Below, in pieces: positions 45,074-53,563 of a DNA stretch of 64,000 nt (position 1 is the first letter of the stretch; the number at the start of each line of letters is the position of its first letter). Origin of the DNA: Bin80 sp026709335. GTDB taxonomy: Bacteria > Bacteroidota > Rhodothermia > Rhodothermales > Bin80. The position numbers and the translations under genes were made by a program. Under the pieces are notes generated by a model. That model made no database searches, was not told the DNA's origin, and saw only the letters and a program-made list of their open reading frames with translations. The stretch spans positions 1,674,001-1,738,000 of the forward strand of contig OZ241385.1 in the NCBI GenBank assembly GCA_965200825.1. Direction: 5' to 3'.

Positions 45074-46303
45074 TCAACTGTAACGTAGTGCGTCGATAGG
45101 GTTCATTCTGGCAGCATTCCAAGCGGGAACCACACCGAAGATCACACCGACCCCCACACAGATTCCAAATGCAAGAAACACTGTACCCATTGCAAATGAC
45201 GCGGGAACAAATTGATCAACAATTGCTGTTACGCCCAGAGAAATCAGAATTCCAATCGCTCCTGCGGCAACACATACGAGTACGGCTTCTATCAAGAACT
45301 GAGACAGTATCGCTCGTCGGCTCGCTCCCACAGCTTTTCGAACTCCGATTTCTCGAGTACGTTCTTTAACGGTAACGAACATAATATTCATTACCCCAAT
45401 CCCCCCGACGACCAATGCAAGACTCGTCAAGAAGATGCCAATGGCATAGACGACAGTCTTTACACCTGCCAACTGCTCCTGGAAAGCCTCGGTTTTGTTA
45501 ATTGAGAAGTTATCTTCCTCCATCGCATCCAATCCCCGGGCAGACCTCATAATTCCTGTTAATTCCTCCTCAAGTAGTGGTACAACCTCCGAAGATGGCG
45601 AATTTACCTTGACTGTGATGCTCCTGAAACGCCCAAAATGCCTCTCAAATGTACTGAGCGGGATCTGAGCCTGCTCATCAAACGAAAACAACCCAAAAAA
45701 CTTACCCTGCTCCGCCAGAACTCCGATTACCTCAAATCTTTTCCCTCCAATTCTGATTGTCTTCCCAACAGCTTGTTCAGCGGGAAACAGAGATTCGTTT
45801 ACGGCGTGACCAATCACGGCAACATTCCGACCTACCAGGTTGTCGAAGTGATTATACCAGCGACCTTGCGAAAGCTCAATCTCATCGCCAACTGTAATTT
45901 CTGGCGTTGATCCTTGAATAAATACACCGCGTAATACACGATCACGATAACGAATCGGACGCCCTGTTTGGACAAGTGGTGCCACCGCAAGCGCATATTC
46001 CGAGCGATCACGAATGTATTCTGCCAAATCTTCCCTTAAATCTGGTCGGGACCACTGGCGCATCCTCTCTGACGGCTCCGTAAACCAACTGTTCTTCTGA
46101 ATATAGATTGCGTTTGTACCTAAGAGAGCCAAAGAGCGATCCATTGCATTTTCCAAACCGTTGATGACAGTGATCATGGCAGTCACAGTAACAATGCCTA
46201 TGATAATCCCCAGCATCGTCAATGCGCTGCGCATTCGATTTGTACTCAGAGCACGCAATGCAATACTGAAACTCTCCCAGGTCTCTACGAAAAAACGGAT
46301 CAA
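45074..46303 (-). CDS. MacB/FtsX-type ABC transporter permease (upstream copy)
   Basis: A 409-residue relative of the next gene with the same layout: transmembrane helix (about 22-45, RMRSALTMLGIIIGIVTVTA), periplasmic MacB-like domain, and FtsX domain with VVGGIGVMNIMFVTVKERTR and EIGVRKAVGASRRAIL. The two permeases probably form a heterodimer, with the nucleotide-binding subunit supplied from elsewhere in the genome, along with perhaps a membrane-fusion protein. Substrate unknown; macrolide or lipoprotein-type roles are known in relatives. Confidence 0.9.
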   Translation of the reverse strand: MIRFFVETWESFSIALRALSTNRMRSALTMLGIIIGIVTVTAMITVINGLENAMDRSLALLGTNAIYIQKNSWFTEPSERMRQWSRPDLREDLAEYIRDRSEYALAVAPLVQTGRPIRYRDRVLRGVFIQGSTPEITVGDEIELSQGRWYNHFDNLVGRNVAVIGHAVNESLFPAEQAVGKTIRIGGKRFEVIGVLAEQGKFFGLFSFDEQAQIPLSTFERHFGRFRSITVKVNSPSSEVVPLLEEELTGIMRSARGLDAMEEDNFSINKTEAFQEQLAGVKTVVYAIGIFLTSLALVVGGIGVMNIMFVTVKERTREIGVRKAVGASRRAILSQFLIEAVLVCVAAGAIGILISLGVTAIVDQFVPASFAMGTVFLAFGICVGVGVIFGVVPAWNAARMNPIDALRYS

Positions 46304-46471
46304 ACTAATACCTCACACTTTGGTCTTTATGTGCCTACGGAGGAAGAACAGCCGGGTTGCGAATCCAATCCGGTTTGGCTTGCTCTCTGTTGTGGTTAAT
46401 GAGAATTCCATGAACATTTGTATACTTGAGTCTGGTAATGTGTAGAAGTATGTCCGGTTCAAAAATTCCTT

Positions 46472-46630
46472 ATGAGCAAGCTGAAAATTTCCGTTGAATT
46501 TCTGCGGTTTCTAAGAATCCGGAAGAAATATTGGCTAACACCTATTGTTGTAGTTTTACTATTTTTGAGCATCCTGATCGTTCTGACGCAAGGGTCAGCG
46601 CTAGCTCCTTTCATTTATTCTCTGTTTTAG
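46472..46630 (+). CDS. DUF5989-family small membrane protein
   Basis: A 52-residue frame reading MSKLKISVEFLRFLRIRKKY, a hydrophobic helix (TPIVVVLLFLSILIVL), and the conserved TQGSALAPFIYSLF end. The combination of a basic amphipathic start, one transmembrane helix and QGSALAPFIY is what I know of the DUF5989 family. It starts about 170 bases after the divergent permease gene and ends about 50 bases before parA. In other genomes the family occurs beside carbamoyltransferase/SxtJ-type genes; none is seen here. Too short for length-filtered calling. Confidence 0.75.
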   Translation: MSKLKISVEFLRFLRIRKKYWLTPIVVVLLFLSILIVLTQGSALAPFIYSLF

Positions 46631-46679
46631 GCATTATTGTTGCATGTACAAACAGGAGTATACCGATCTATACTGCTAA

Positions 46680-47492
46680 ATGGGCCAGATAATCGCAATT
46701 ACGAATCAGAAAGGAGGAGTCGGAAAGACTACCACTGCAGCCAATCTCGCAGTTTCTCTGGCTGTTCTGGAATATCCCACATTACTGGTAGATATGGACC
46801 CTCAAGCTAATTGCACATCCAGCTTGGGATATAATGTTAAGGAAATCAGGCAATCAATTTATGAAGTTATTGTCGGAAAAACCCCTCCAGTTGATGTGAT
46901 ATGTACTCCCGAAGAAATCCCTCATCTGGATTTACTTCCCGCGAATATTAACCTTGTAGGGGCTGAAATTGAGCTTATCAGTGTCATCAATCGTGAACAA
47001 CTTCTCAAGCATACCTTGGAGGGTATGTCAGAAAAATATGATTATATCATTATTGATTGCCCCCCTTCTTTGGGATTATTGACCGTCAATGCTCTGACTG
47101 CCGCTGATGGGGTTATCATCCCCGTTCAGGTGGAATATTTTGCTCTCGAGGGACTGGGACTACTGCTCAATACAATCAAAATTATACGGGATGGTCTCAA
47201 CCCTGATCTTCAAATTTTTGGAGTACTGTTAACACTTTTTGATTCACGTCTGCGACTCTCCAGACAAGTTGTTGCGGAGGTTAAGAGCTATTTTGGTGAT
47301 CAGGTATTTAAGACTGTGATCAAGCGAAACGTAACGGTTGCAGAAGCTCCCAGCTTTGGTAAACCTGTCCTTCTGTATAGTGCGACCAGCACTGGAGCTC
47401 GCAATTATCTGGCACTTGCGAGAGAAATGATCCAACGTACTACCTCTTCCAATACCAAAGCCTCTCGCTTTACCCCACCATCGCATAGCTGA
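46680..47492 (+). CDS. parA: Chromosome partitioning ATPase ParA (Soj)
   Basis: A 270-residue Walker ATPase with the deviant P-loop KGGVGKTTTAANLAVSLA (residues 11-28), LLVDMDPQANCTSSLGY with the switch Asp, and IIDCPPSLGLLTVNAL. It lacks an N-terminal DNA-binding domain, so it is the short chromosomal type. With ParB it segregates origins and can regulate replication initiation. It is followed after 64 bases by parB. I saw no perfect parS site in this window, though parS is normally near the origin. Confidence 0.94.
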   Translation: MGQIIAITNQKGGVGKTTTAANLAVSLAVLEYPTLLVDMDPQANCTSSLGYNVKEIRQSIYEVIVGKTPPVDVICTPEEIPHLDLLPANINLVGAEIELISVINREQLLKHTLEGMSEKYDYIIIDCPPSLGLLTVNALTAADGVIIPVQVEYFALEGLGLLLNTIKIIRDGLNPDLQIFGVLLTLFDSRLRLSRQVVAEVKSYFGDQVFKTVIKRNVTVAEAPSFGKPVLLYSATSTGARNYLALAREMIQRTTSSNTKASRFTPPSHS

Positions 47493-47556
47493 TTACGAAT
47501 TTCTCAGTATTTTCCACTGAGAAGTCCCTCTCGACCTATCATCTCTTCATACATAC

Positions 47557-48441
47557 ATGCCGAAACAGAAGCCTGCACTTGGACGCGGACTGAACGCACT
47601 CCTTGGCACGGACGGACAACTACGGTCTGAGGAAGACGCCCGTGCACTCGTTGGAGGTATTTTTGAGTTACATGTAAGTGTAATCAAACCAAACCCATTT
47701 CAACCCCGACAGGAATTTCATACAGAAGCTCTTGAATCACTTGCTCAGTCGATTGAACAGCTAGGGGTGATCCAACCTATTACCGTTCGGGCTACAAAGG
47801 GAAATGAGTTTGAATTGATCAGTGGTGAACGACGACTCAAAGCTGCAAAATTGGCTGGACTAGAAGAAATTCCTGCATACATCCGCCCCGCCAAGAATGC
47901 ACAAATGCTGGAGATGGCCTTGGTTGAAAATGTCCAACGTGAAGAACTAAACCCTATTGAGGTTGCTCTTGGTTATCAGAGACTTGTCGATGAATACAAT
48001 CTCACACAAGAAGATGTTGCTCTACGAGTCGGCAAAAAACGATCTACGATCACAAATTTTTTGCGCCTCCTGCACCTTCCTCCGAGAATTCAGGTAGGAC
48101 TTCGAGAAGGCGCTATTACCCCTGGCCATGCCCGTGCATTACTTTCGCTTCCCGATGATCGAACCAAAAATCGACTATTTGTTGAAATCCAACAAGACCA
48201 CCTGAGTGTGCGCGAGGTTGAACAGCGAACAAGGATTCTTTCTAAGCAACCGAAAAAAACTAAAAAAACGACGGCTGATCCCGCAGTGTACATCACTCAA
48301 ACTGAAAGCAAGCTCCGAAAAACCTTAGGAACTAAAGTCCGAGTCAAAAACACAATAAAAGGATCCGGTAGAATTGTTATCCATTACTACTCCCAAGAAG
48401 ACCTGTCACGCCTCATTGAACTGCTTGCGCGATCAGATTGA
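47557..48441 (+). CDS. parB: Chromosome partitioning protein ParB (Spo0J)
   Basis: A 294-residue DNA-binding CTP switch. The N-terminus KPALGRGLNALLG is the ParA-stimulating peptide. The ParB/sulfiredoxin domain has KPNPFQPRQEFHTEALESL and the GERRLKAAKLAGL box for CTP. The helix-turn-helix region LTQEDVALRVGKKRSTITNF, LRLL binds parS, and the C-terminal KTLGTKVRVKNTIKGSGRIV dimerises. It follows parA and is followed within three bases by the second DUF5683 gene. Confidence 0.95.
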   Translation: MPKQKPALGRGLNALLGTDGQLRSEEDARALVGGIFELHVSVIKPNPFQPRQEFHTEALESLAQSIEQLGVIQPITVRATKGNEFELISGERRLKAAKLAGLEEIPAYIRPAKNAQMLEMALVENVQREELNPIEVALGYQRLVDEYNLTQEDVALRVGKKRSTITNFLRLLHLPPRIQVGLREGAITPGHARALLSLPDDRTKNRLFVEIQQDHLSVREVEQRTRILSKQPKKTKKTTADPAVYITQTESKLRKTLGTKVRVKNTIKGSGRIVIHYYSQEDLSRLIELLARSD

Positions 48442-48443
48442 CC

Positions 48444-49070
48444 ATGACATGTCAATCCCTGAAGGTATTCCTGTATGTATGTCTCTCGTTATACGTCCTC
48501 ATTACACTGCAGGCAAGTGGGCAACAAACAGATACGACCATAACTGGTTCTTCTATAGTCAAGCAACTGGATCCTCAGGCTGCGCTGAGACGTGCATTTG
48601 TTCCAGGATGGGGACAATTATATAATCGAGACTACTACAAGGTACCGATTGTATATGTAGGGTTCGCGGCTTTTATCGGATCTGCCATTCTGGTAAATCG
48701 ACGATATCAACTCTATCGACATGCCTATCTTTTTACCGCACGGGCGAATCAGGACGGGACACCAGTATTTTCTGAGTACGAAAGTGACTATTTCGAACTT
48801 CTCGGCGACTTAGGCTTAAGGCCTGAATCAAATCTTATGCCCGATGAAGTAGAAGCGCGCCGTAACAGACTGGAACCTCAGATCCGAGCACAGCGAGATG
48901 CCCTCCGCCGAAACAGGGATTTACTGTACTTCGGGTCGATAGCATGGTATGGATTTACGGTTATTGATGCCTTCGTCAGTGCACATTTATCGGAATTTGA
49001 CGTTAACGAATCCTTAACGGTCCAAATGACCGGAGGACCCGAACGGCTAGGACTCACTCTTACTTGGTAA
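48444..49070 (+). CDS. DUF5683 domain protein
   Basis: A 208-residue protein with a signal or transmembrane segment (LKVFLYVCLSLYVLITLQAS) and the DUF5683 core AFVPGWGQLYNRDYYKVPIV, YVGFAAFIGSAIL. A third hydrophobic helix (YFGSIAWYGFTVIDAFVSAH) is near the end. Function unknown; in many Bacteroidota the family sits directly after parAB, exactly as here, which supports a conserved neighbourhood. It is a paralogue of the protein at 7896. ATG 48444 is preferred over a TTG two codons earlier. Confidence 0.85.
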   Translation: MTCQSLKVFLYVCLSLYVLITLQASGQQTDTTITGSSIVKQLDPQAALRRAFVPGWGQLYNRDYYKVPIVYVGFAAFIGSAILVNRRYQLYRHAYLFTARANQDGTPVFSEYESDYFELLGDLGLRPESNLMPDEVEARRNRLEPQIRAQRDALRRNRDLLYFGSIAWYGFTVIDAFVSAHLSEFDVNESLTVQMTGGPERLGLTLTW

Positions 49071-49161
49071 TCCCGGTTCTGGTCATGTCCAACCTCATTT
49101 ACCTGACTCCTGAACGATTTGATTTGTCAAGAATCAATTCCAGGTTATTGCATTTCTTGAC

Positions 49162-50442
49162 ATGTTCATATCTTCAATGAATAATCTGGATAGCAACACT
49201 CTCCCGGCTGAGCCCCCAATATTTGAAAAGGCGCGTGCTTTCACGGCGCCAGGTACGTTATTCAGCGAAGCTAAAAGTGCAGGCCTCTACCCATATTTTC
49301 GTGCAATTTCGCGGAGTGAAGGTACACGCGCATTCATTGACGGCCGCGAGCTTATCATGGCTGGATCAAATAATTACCTCGGATTAACCAGCGATCCACG
49401 TGTTAAAGAAGCGGCCAATCAGGCTACGGCCCGATACGGTACAGGTTGCACAGGAAGCCGCTTTTTGAATGGAACACTGGACATCCATCTCGAGCTAGAA
49501 GCGCGACTTGCCGCATTTATGCAAAAGGAGGCATGTGTTCTTTTCTCAACCGGGTACATGACAAATATGGGTGTACTGCAAGGGCTTACTTCTAAAAATG
49601 ACTTAATTTTTTCGGACAAGGACAATCATGCCTGTATTGTAGCAGGAACTCAGGTCAGCGAGGCAAACTGCTGGCGATACCGGCATTTTGATATGAATCA
49701 CCTGCGGCGGCTTCTGGAAAAAGCAGAAACAGAACAACCTGAATCTGACAGACTTATTGTTACCGACGGGGTTTTCTCAATGAGTGGGCGGATTGCCCCA
49801 ATCCCCGAGCTCACTAAGCTTGCTCAAGAATTTGACGCAGCTCTGGTGCTCGATGATGCGCATGCAGTAGGAGTGATTGGCCCAGGTGGCAGAGGATCTG
49901 CAGCATATTTTGGACTAGACAGCGAAGTACCTCTCACAACTGGGACTTTTTCGAAAAGTTTTTCCTCTGTGGGAGGATTTGTAACGGGGGATTCTGATGT
50001 GATTGAATTTATCCGACATATGGCCCGTGCTCATATCTTCAGCGCTTCTATGCCTCCCAGTACTGTTGCTACAGTACTGAAATGTCTGGAGATCCTGCAG
50101 GAAGAAACCTGGCGACTTGATCGCCTATGGCAGATTTCGAATTATATGCGAAACGGATTTCGTAATGCAGGTTTTGATGTCTGGACCAGTGAAGCACCCA
50201 TTATCCCTGTAGTGATCGGTAATGACATGATGCTGGCATTTCAATTCTGGACTGACCTACTGGAGGAAGGAGTATTTGTAAACCCGGTTGTCCCCTGGCG
50301 GGGAGCCGTTCCGAGAGGCTTATCCATAATGCGTACATCATACATGGCCACCCATACTGATGAAGACTTGGACAGGGTTCTTGAGACCTTCTATCTTGTG
50401 GGGCGAAAACATGGGGTGCTGAATAACAATCATACCATGTAG
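49162..50442 (+). CDS. Alpha-oxoamine synthase (serine palmitoyltransferase-like, PLP enzyme)
   Basis: A 426-residue fold-type I PLP enzyme. Visible motifs are NYLGLTSDPRVKEAANQATA, GTGCTGSRFLNGTLDIHLEL, the cofactor-binding LVLDDAHAVGVIGPGGRG and the Schiff-base Lys in TGTFSKSFSSVGGFV. Family members condense an amino acid with an acyl-CoA: KBL (glycine), BioF (alanine), SPT (serine). The long N-terminus, the absence of biotin or threonine genes, and the next gene suggest serine palmitoyltransferase starting sphingolipid synthesis, as known in Bacteroidota. KBL or BioF-like activity cannot be ruled out by sequence reading alone. Confidence 0.8.
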   Translation: MFISSMNNLDSNTLPAEPPIFEKARAFTAPGTLFSEAKSAGLYPYFRAISRSEGTRAFIDGRELIMAGSNNYLGLTSDPRVKEAANQATARYGTGCTGSRFLNGTLDIHLELEARLAAFMQKEACVLFSTGYMTNMGVLQGLTSKNDLIFSDKDNHACIVAGTQVSEANCWRYRHFDMNHLRRLLEKAETEQPESDRLIVTDGVFSMSGRIAPIPELTKLAQEFDAALVLDDAHAVGVIGPGGRGSAAYFGLDSEVPLTTGTFSKSFSSVGGFVTGDSDVIEFIRHMARAHIFSASMPPSTVATVLKCLEILQEETWRLDRLWQISNYMRNGFRNAGFDVWTSEAPIIPVVIGNDMMLAFQFWTDLLEEGVFVNPVVPWRGAVPRGLSIMRTSYMATHTDEDLDRVLETFYLVGRKHGVLNNNHTM

Positions 50443-50452
50443 TACAGCAACC

Positions 50453-51598
50453 ATGCCAGTTTCCCCTAGGTGTGTTGTACGACCCATAGATTCACGACGA
50501 GACCTGAAACGGTTCATTCAGTTTCCATATGATCTCTATCAAGGAAACTTGTTTTGGGTGCCTCCTCTCCGTGTAGAGCAGTTTGAGGTATTAAACCCCC
50601 GTAAACATCCATTCTTTGAACATGGTCAAATGCAACTCTTTCTCGCATTTGATCAGACGGATAGGGTTGTGGGACGAATTGCGGCGATTATCAACGGGAT
50701 GCATTTGAAAACACATGTCGATGATGCAGGATTTTTTGGCTTCTTTGAAACCGAAGAACGATATGAAATCGCTGAAGCATTGTTGGAGGCCGCGGCGTCT
50801 TGGCTTCGGGAACAGGGAATGAAAATAATTCGTGGACCAGTGAATCCCTCTTTGAATGATCCATCCGGCCTTTTGGTAGACGGATTTGACAGAGTACCTG
50901 CGATCATGATGACCTATAACCTCCCTTACTATGAAGAATATCTCCATCGCTGGGGATTTACTCGCGTCATGACGCTATGGGCCTACTATGTTCATCGAAA
51001 ACACGTCTCTCTTAATCGCCTCAGACGTGGAGCAGCGATTGTACGCCTCCGTAATCCGGGCCTCTCACTTCGAACATTAGATATGTCACGCTATGACGAG
51101 GAAGCCAATACAATACGGGAGATCTTCAATGATGCCTGGTCTGACAACTGGGGATTCGTGCCGGTAACGGACAGCGAGTTTGCGCACATGGCAAAGTCAA
51201 TGAAACAAATCGTTGATCCTAGAATCTGTTTTATTTTAGAATTGAATGGGGACCCTGTGGGATTTTCTGTGAGTCTTCCAGATATCAATCCTGCACTACA
51301 GAGACTTCCAAATGGGAAACTCCTTCCTTTCGGTCTTGCTAAATTAATACTTCTGACAAAGTTTGCTCAAATGCGAGAGGTACGCACTTTGTTGATGGGA
51401 GTACGTAAGGTGTATCAAGGCCGTGCGATGGATGTGCTTCCTGTTCTTGAACTCATTGAAAAATCGATACCCTATGGATACCCTGCAAGCGAAACAAGCT
51501 GGATCCTAGATGACAATCACGTAATGAAAAACCTTCTGGATTCAATCAACGCTGTGGTAGATAAAGAATACGCGATTCTGGAAGCGCCCCTCAGTTGA
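50453..51598 (+). CDS. GNAT-superfamily acyltransferase-like protein
   Basis: A 381-residue protein starting ten bases after the alpha-oxoamine synthase. It contains an N-terminal GNAT-like half (DLYQGNLFWVPPLRVEQFEV, LAFDQTDRVVGRIAAIIN) and a second half with RICFILELNGDPVGFSVSLP and GYPASETSWILDDNHVMKNL, both typical of the large GNAT-like proteins found beside serine palmitoyltransferase genes. In Caulobacter a GNAT-type protein acts as ceramide synthase; by analogy this could N-acylate the sphingoid base. That function is inference; the domain and tight spacing are what the sequence shows. Confidence 0.75.
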   Translation: MPVSPRCVVRPIDSRRDLKRFIQFPYDLYQGNLFWVPPLRVEQFEVLNPRKHPFFEHGQMQLFLAFDQTDRVVGRIAAIINGMHLKTHVDDAGFFGFFETEERYEIAEALLEAAASWLREQGMKIIRGPVNPSLNDPSGLLVDGFDRVPAIMMTYNLPYYEEYLHRWGFTRVMTLWAYYVHRKHVSLNRLRRGAAIVRLRNPGLSLRTLDMSRYDEEANTIREIFNDAWSDNWGFVPVTDSEFAHMAKSMKQIVDPRICFILELNGDPVGFSVSLPDINPALQRLPNGKLLPFGLAKLILLTKFAQMREVRTLLMGVRKVYQGRAMDVLPVLELIEKSIPYGYPASETSWILDDNHVMKNLLDSINAVVDKEYAILEAPLS

Positions 51599-51633
51599 TC
51601 CCGTGAACATCTCTGCTTCCTGATTGGCTATAT

Positions 51634-52179
51634 TCAATTCGCCTTTTTTCTTGCCCACATCAGAGATGCATTCGCCGTAACAGCCATAATTGCAGCCACA
51701 ATATCATACAGGATATCGTGCACATCAAATACTCGGCTCGGCAGCGTTAACTGAATCAGCTCATCTATCGTACCAAGACCGGCGGTAGTAGCTATGGCAA
51801 TCAGATAACTTGAAAGAACTCGGTAGCCATGAATAGAGCGCTCCGTGAGGGCTTCATATATCAGCAAGGCTACTACCCCATACATAATCACATGTATCCG
51901 TTCATCAGGGCGTTCAATATTTACAAGTATTAACAAGTAGACAAGACCTATCCCCAATGCAGTCAGTATTTCCCTCCACCGGGGGAGCGTAGTCATTCCC
52001 CGAGTAACAAGAAGTACAAGAATGAGACAGCATCCAAATGAAAAGATTCCTGTTCCCCAAGCACTGTTTTCCAGGAATAGAAGCCAATTTCTTACCATGC
52101 CGAGGGTAGAATAGATAGCTGCTATTATGGAAAATACGCTCAGCCACAAGCGTTTTTCACGCGTGGAAACAAATTTCAT
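51634..52179 (-). CDS. VanZ-like membrane protein
   Basis: A 181-residue protein with five predicted transmembrane helices. The VanZ-like signature is visible: ERIHVIMYGVVALLIYEALT, GTIDELIQLTLPSRVFDVHD and the closing ILYDIVAAIMAV. The family includes VanZ (teicoplanin resistance) but most members have no known role. It converges on the GNAT-like gene with a 35-base gap and no clear terminator. Nothing nearby suggests an antibiotic-resistance role. Confidence 0.85.
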   Translation of the reverse strand: MKFVSTREKRLWLSVFSIIAAIYSTLGMVRNWLLFLENSAWGTGIFSFGCCLILVLLVTRGMTTLPRWREILTALGIGLVYLLILVNIERPDERIHVIMYGVVALLIYEALTERSIHGYRVLSSYLIAIATTAGLGTIDELIQLTLPSRVFDVHDILYDIVAAIMAVTANASLMWARKKAN

Positions 52180-52508
52180 CTGATGGATCCATTTGAGTGC
52201 TATCTCACAATTGTATTAGCACGGTTTGATGATATTGATTTTTTTTCGCGCAACTGAAATCAAGAATATACCCTATATGAAACTGAGCTGGTGCACGCTG
52301 AAAGATAACCGAACAATAAAAGAACAACGCATTTCATTCCTGTGGAAATAATCACTGTTGGAGGACGAAGTGCGATCAGATGAGATGTCAAAATCTGTGC
52401 CTGTGCGAACGATAAGATCTTCCAAGAATTGTCCAATGGATCAGCCGGGGGCTGAAAATTAAATGATCCAAAACATTTGCGCTTCCCTTGCGCAATGATC
52501 CCTCATTT
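52180..52508. other. Intergenic region between the GIY-YIG gene and the VanZ-like gene
   Basis: About 330 bases on the 3' side of the GIY-YIG gene. It holds a terminator-like hairpin (52470-52497) and a second short hairpin, TCAGCC-GGG-GGCTGA (52441-52455). The rest is AT-rich and should hold the promoter of the VanZ-like gene. Confidence 0.5.
52470..52497 (-). terminator. Terminator-like hairpin after the GIY-YIG gene
   Basis: On the minus strand CATTGCGC pairs with GCGCAAATG (one bulged base) around AAGGGAA, followed by TTTTGGA. It begins about 12 bases after the GIY-YIG stop codon, the right place for an intrinsic terminator. Confidence 0.55.
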
Positions 52509-53372
52509 TTATTCGTCAACTGCTTTCTTACGGTTGTCCCTTAAGGAATTACCGCTCCTGTCTTTCCATTGAGCGGGACCGTTTGCGGCCCCTCCGCAAC
52601 ATATTGCTGCAGCAGCTGAGGAGGAGTTAAAGTGCATATCTCGGGAGAAAATGTAGCCCTCCTCTGTCTTTTGTAATGTGTTGTCCGCAATGAGTTTTTG
52701 GCGCAGGTTATAGAAACTGGGGGCTCCCTTTTTCATGGAGGGTCTTTCTTTTAAGCGTGCTATTGACCCCTTTAGAATCGTGAATCCCATATTCTCCTCA
52801 CGACCTCTTGCATCCCATTCCTTTCCCTTGAGAATGTAGTGATTTTCGGAGATATTGTCAGATAAATTTTCAGGCTCAAAAAACGGAACTCCCAGGATCG
52901 GCAGAAGCGAAAGCGCCTCACGCAAATAACCTTCCAGTACGGTTTGGTCGACTTCGCTCAGAGATGTTTTTGACTTAATAACATCGTTATGCAAATTTGA
53001 CCGCCCAGCCTTAACCGCAAGATCTATCAGACGAGATTCAAGATACTTTACTTGTGCCTTGTTTAACTGTGTTCCATTGGTGGTGAATACAATCACTTGT
53101 TGCCAGAAGTCTTTGTTGGTGTGGTGGGAATCAAGACGGCTCCTGATCTGTACAGACTCGCCTACATACAGGGTAGGTACATTGCCTCCATCGTCACCGA
53201 TCAATATGTATACACCACTACCAGAAAACTCTTCTCGCTTCTTGGCTTGAGGGTACGTGCCTCTCGGGCATACGATCCCAAGTCCTATCCAGTTTGACTT
53301 CTCAACCAGGCGTAGCCCCTGTGGATTTCCATTTACCACAAATATTTCAATCTTGAAACCAAGTTTGTCCAT
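52509..53372 (-). CDS. GIY-YIG nuclease-domain protein with DUF4357
   Basis: A 287-residue protein. The GIY-YIG core begins near residue 52 (SGVYILIGDDGGNVPTLYVG, then ESVQIRSRLDSHHTNKDFWQ), with GVYIL and LYVGES forming the two halves of the signature and the catalytic Arg in IRSRL. Conserved ESRLIDLAVKAGR supplies a likely metal-binding Glu. The C-terminus SSSAAAAICCGGAANGPAQW matches DUF4357, a small domain often fused to such nucleases. Proteins of this design occur in accessory regions and may act on foreign or modified DNA, but the target is unknown. It is upstream of the disturbed rhomboid locus, 190 bases from an insertion sequence. Confidence 0.85.
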   Translation of the reverse strand: MDKLGFKIEIFVVNGNPQGLRLVEKSNWIGLGIVCPRGTYPQAKKREEFSGSGVYILIGDDGGNVPTLYVGESVQIRSRLDSHHTNKDFWQQVIVFTTNGTQLNKAQVKYLESRLIDLAVKAGRSNLHNDVIKSKTSLSEVDQTVLEGYLREALSLLPILGVPFFEPENLSDNISENHYILKGKEWDARGREENMGFTILKGSIARLKERPSMKKGAPSFYNLRQKLIADNTLQKTEEGYIFSRDMHFNSSSAAAAICCGGAANGPAQWKDRSGNSLRDNRKKAVDE

Positions 53373-53453
53373 TGGAATTCAGATTGTCAAAATATAGGAA
53401 GCGTTGAGGTCAATAAGTTCTTCTAATAAACTCAGCTGTTTTCCCACGACCAA

Positions 53454-53497
53454 ACAGGACATCATGTCCTGTGCCAAGCGATAAAATGTCTAGACAT
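53454..53497. promoter_or_regulatory. Two palindromes sharing an ATGTC half-site
   Basis: A 19-bp palindrome (53454-53472) reads ACAGGACAT-C-ATGTCCTGT. A second, ATGTCTAGACAT (53486-53497), is perfect over 12 bp. Both contain ATGTC and its complement GACAT, with centres about 28 bases apart. They lie 80-125 bases upstream of the GIY-YIG start and just after the original rhomboid stop. They may be operator sites for the GIY-YIG gene or RNA hairpins ending the rhomboid transcript; the second is followed on the minus strand by TTTTAT. Confidence 0.45.
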
Positions 53498-53563
53498 CTT
53501 GTATTCACAGAAGCCTGTCAAGAAAGGAAGGAAATACTCTCGGCTCCAGAATGATAGTCAATA

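Noticed and set aside
46304..48441. parS sites near parAB
   Set aside because: No TGTTTCACGTGAAACA-like palindrome was seen around parAB. parS is often elsewhere near the origin.
51634..53372. Defence island around the VanZ-like and GIY-YIG genes
   Set aside because: Only one nuclease-like gene is present, with no methylase, restriction subunit, helicase or toxin-antitoxin pair.
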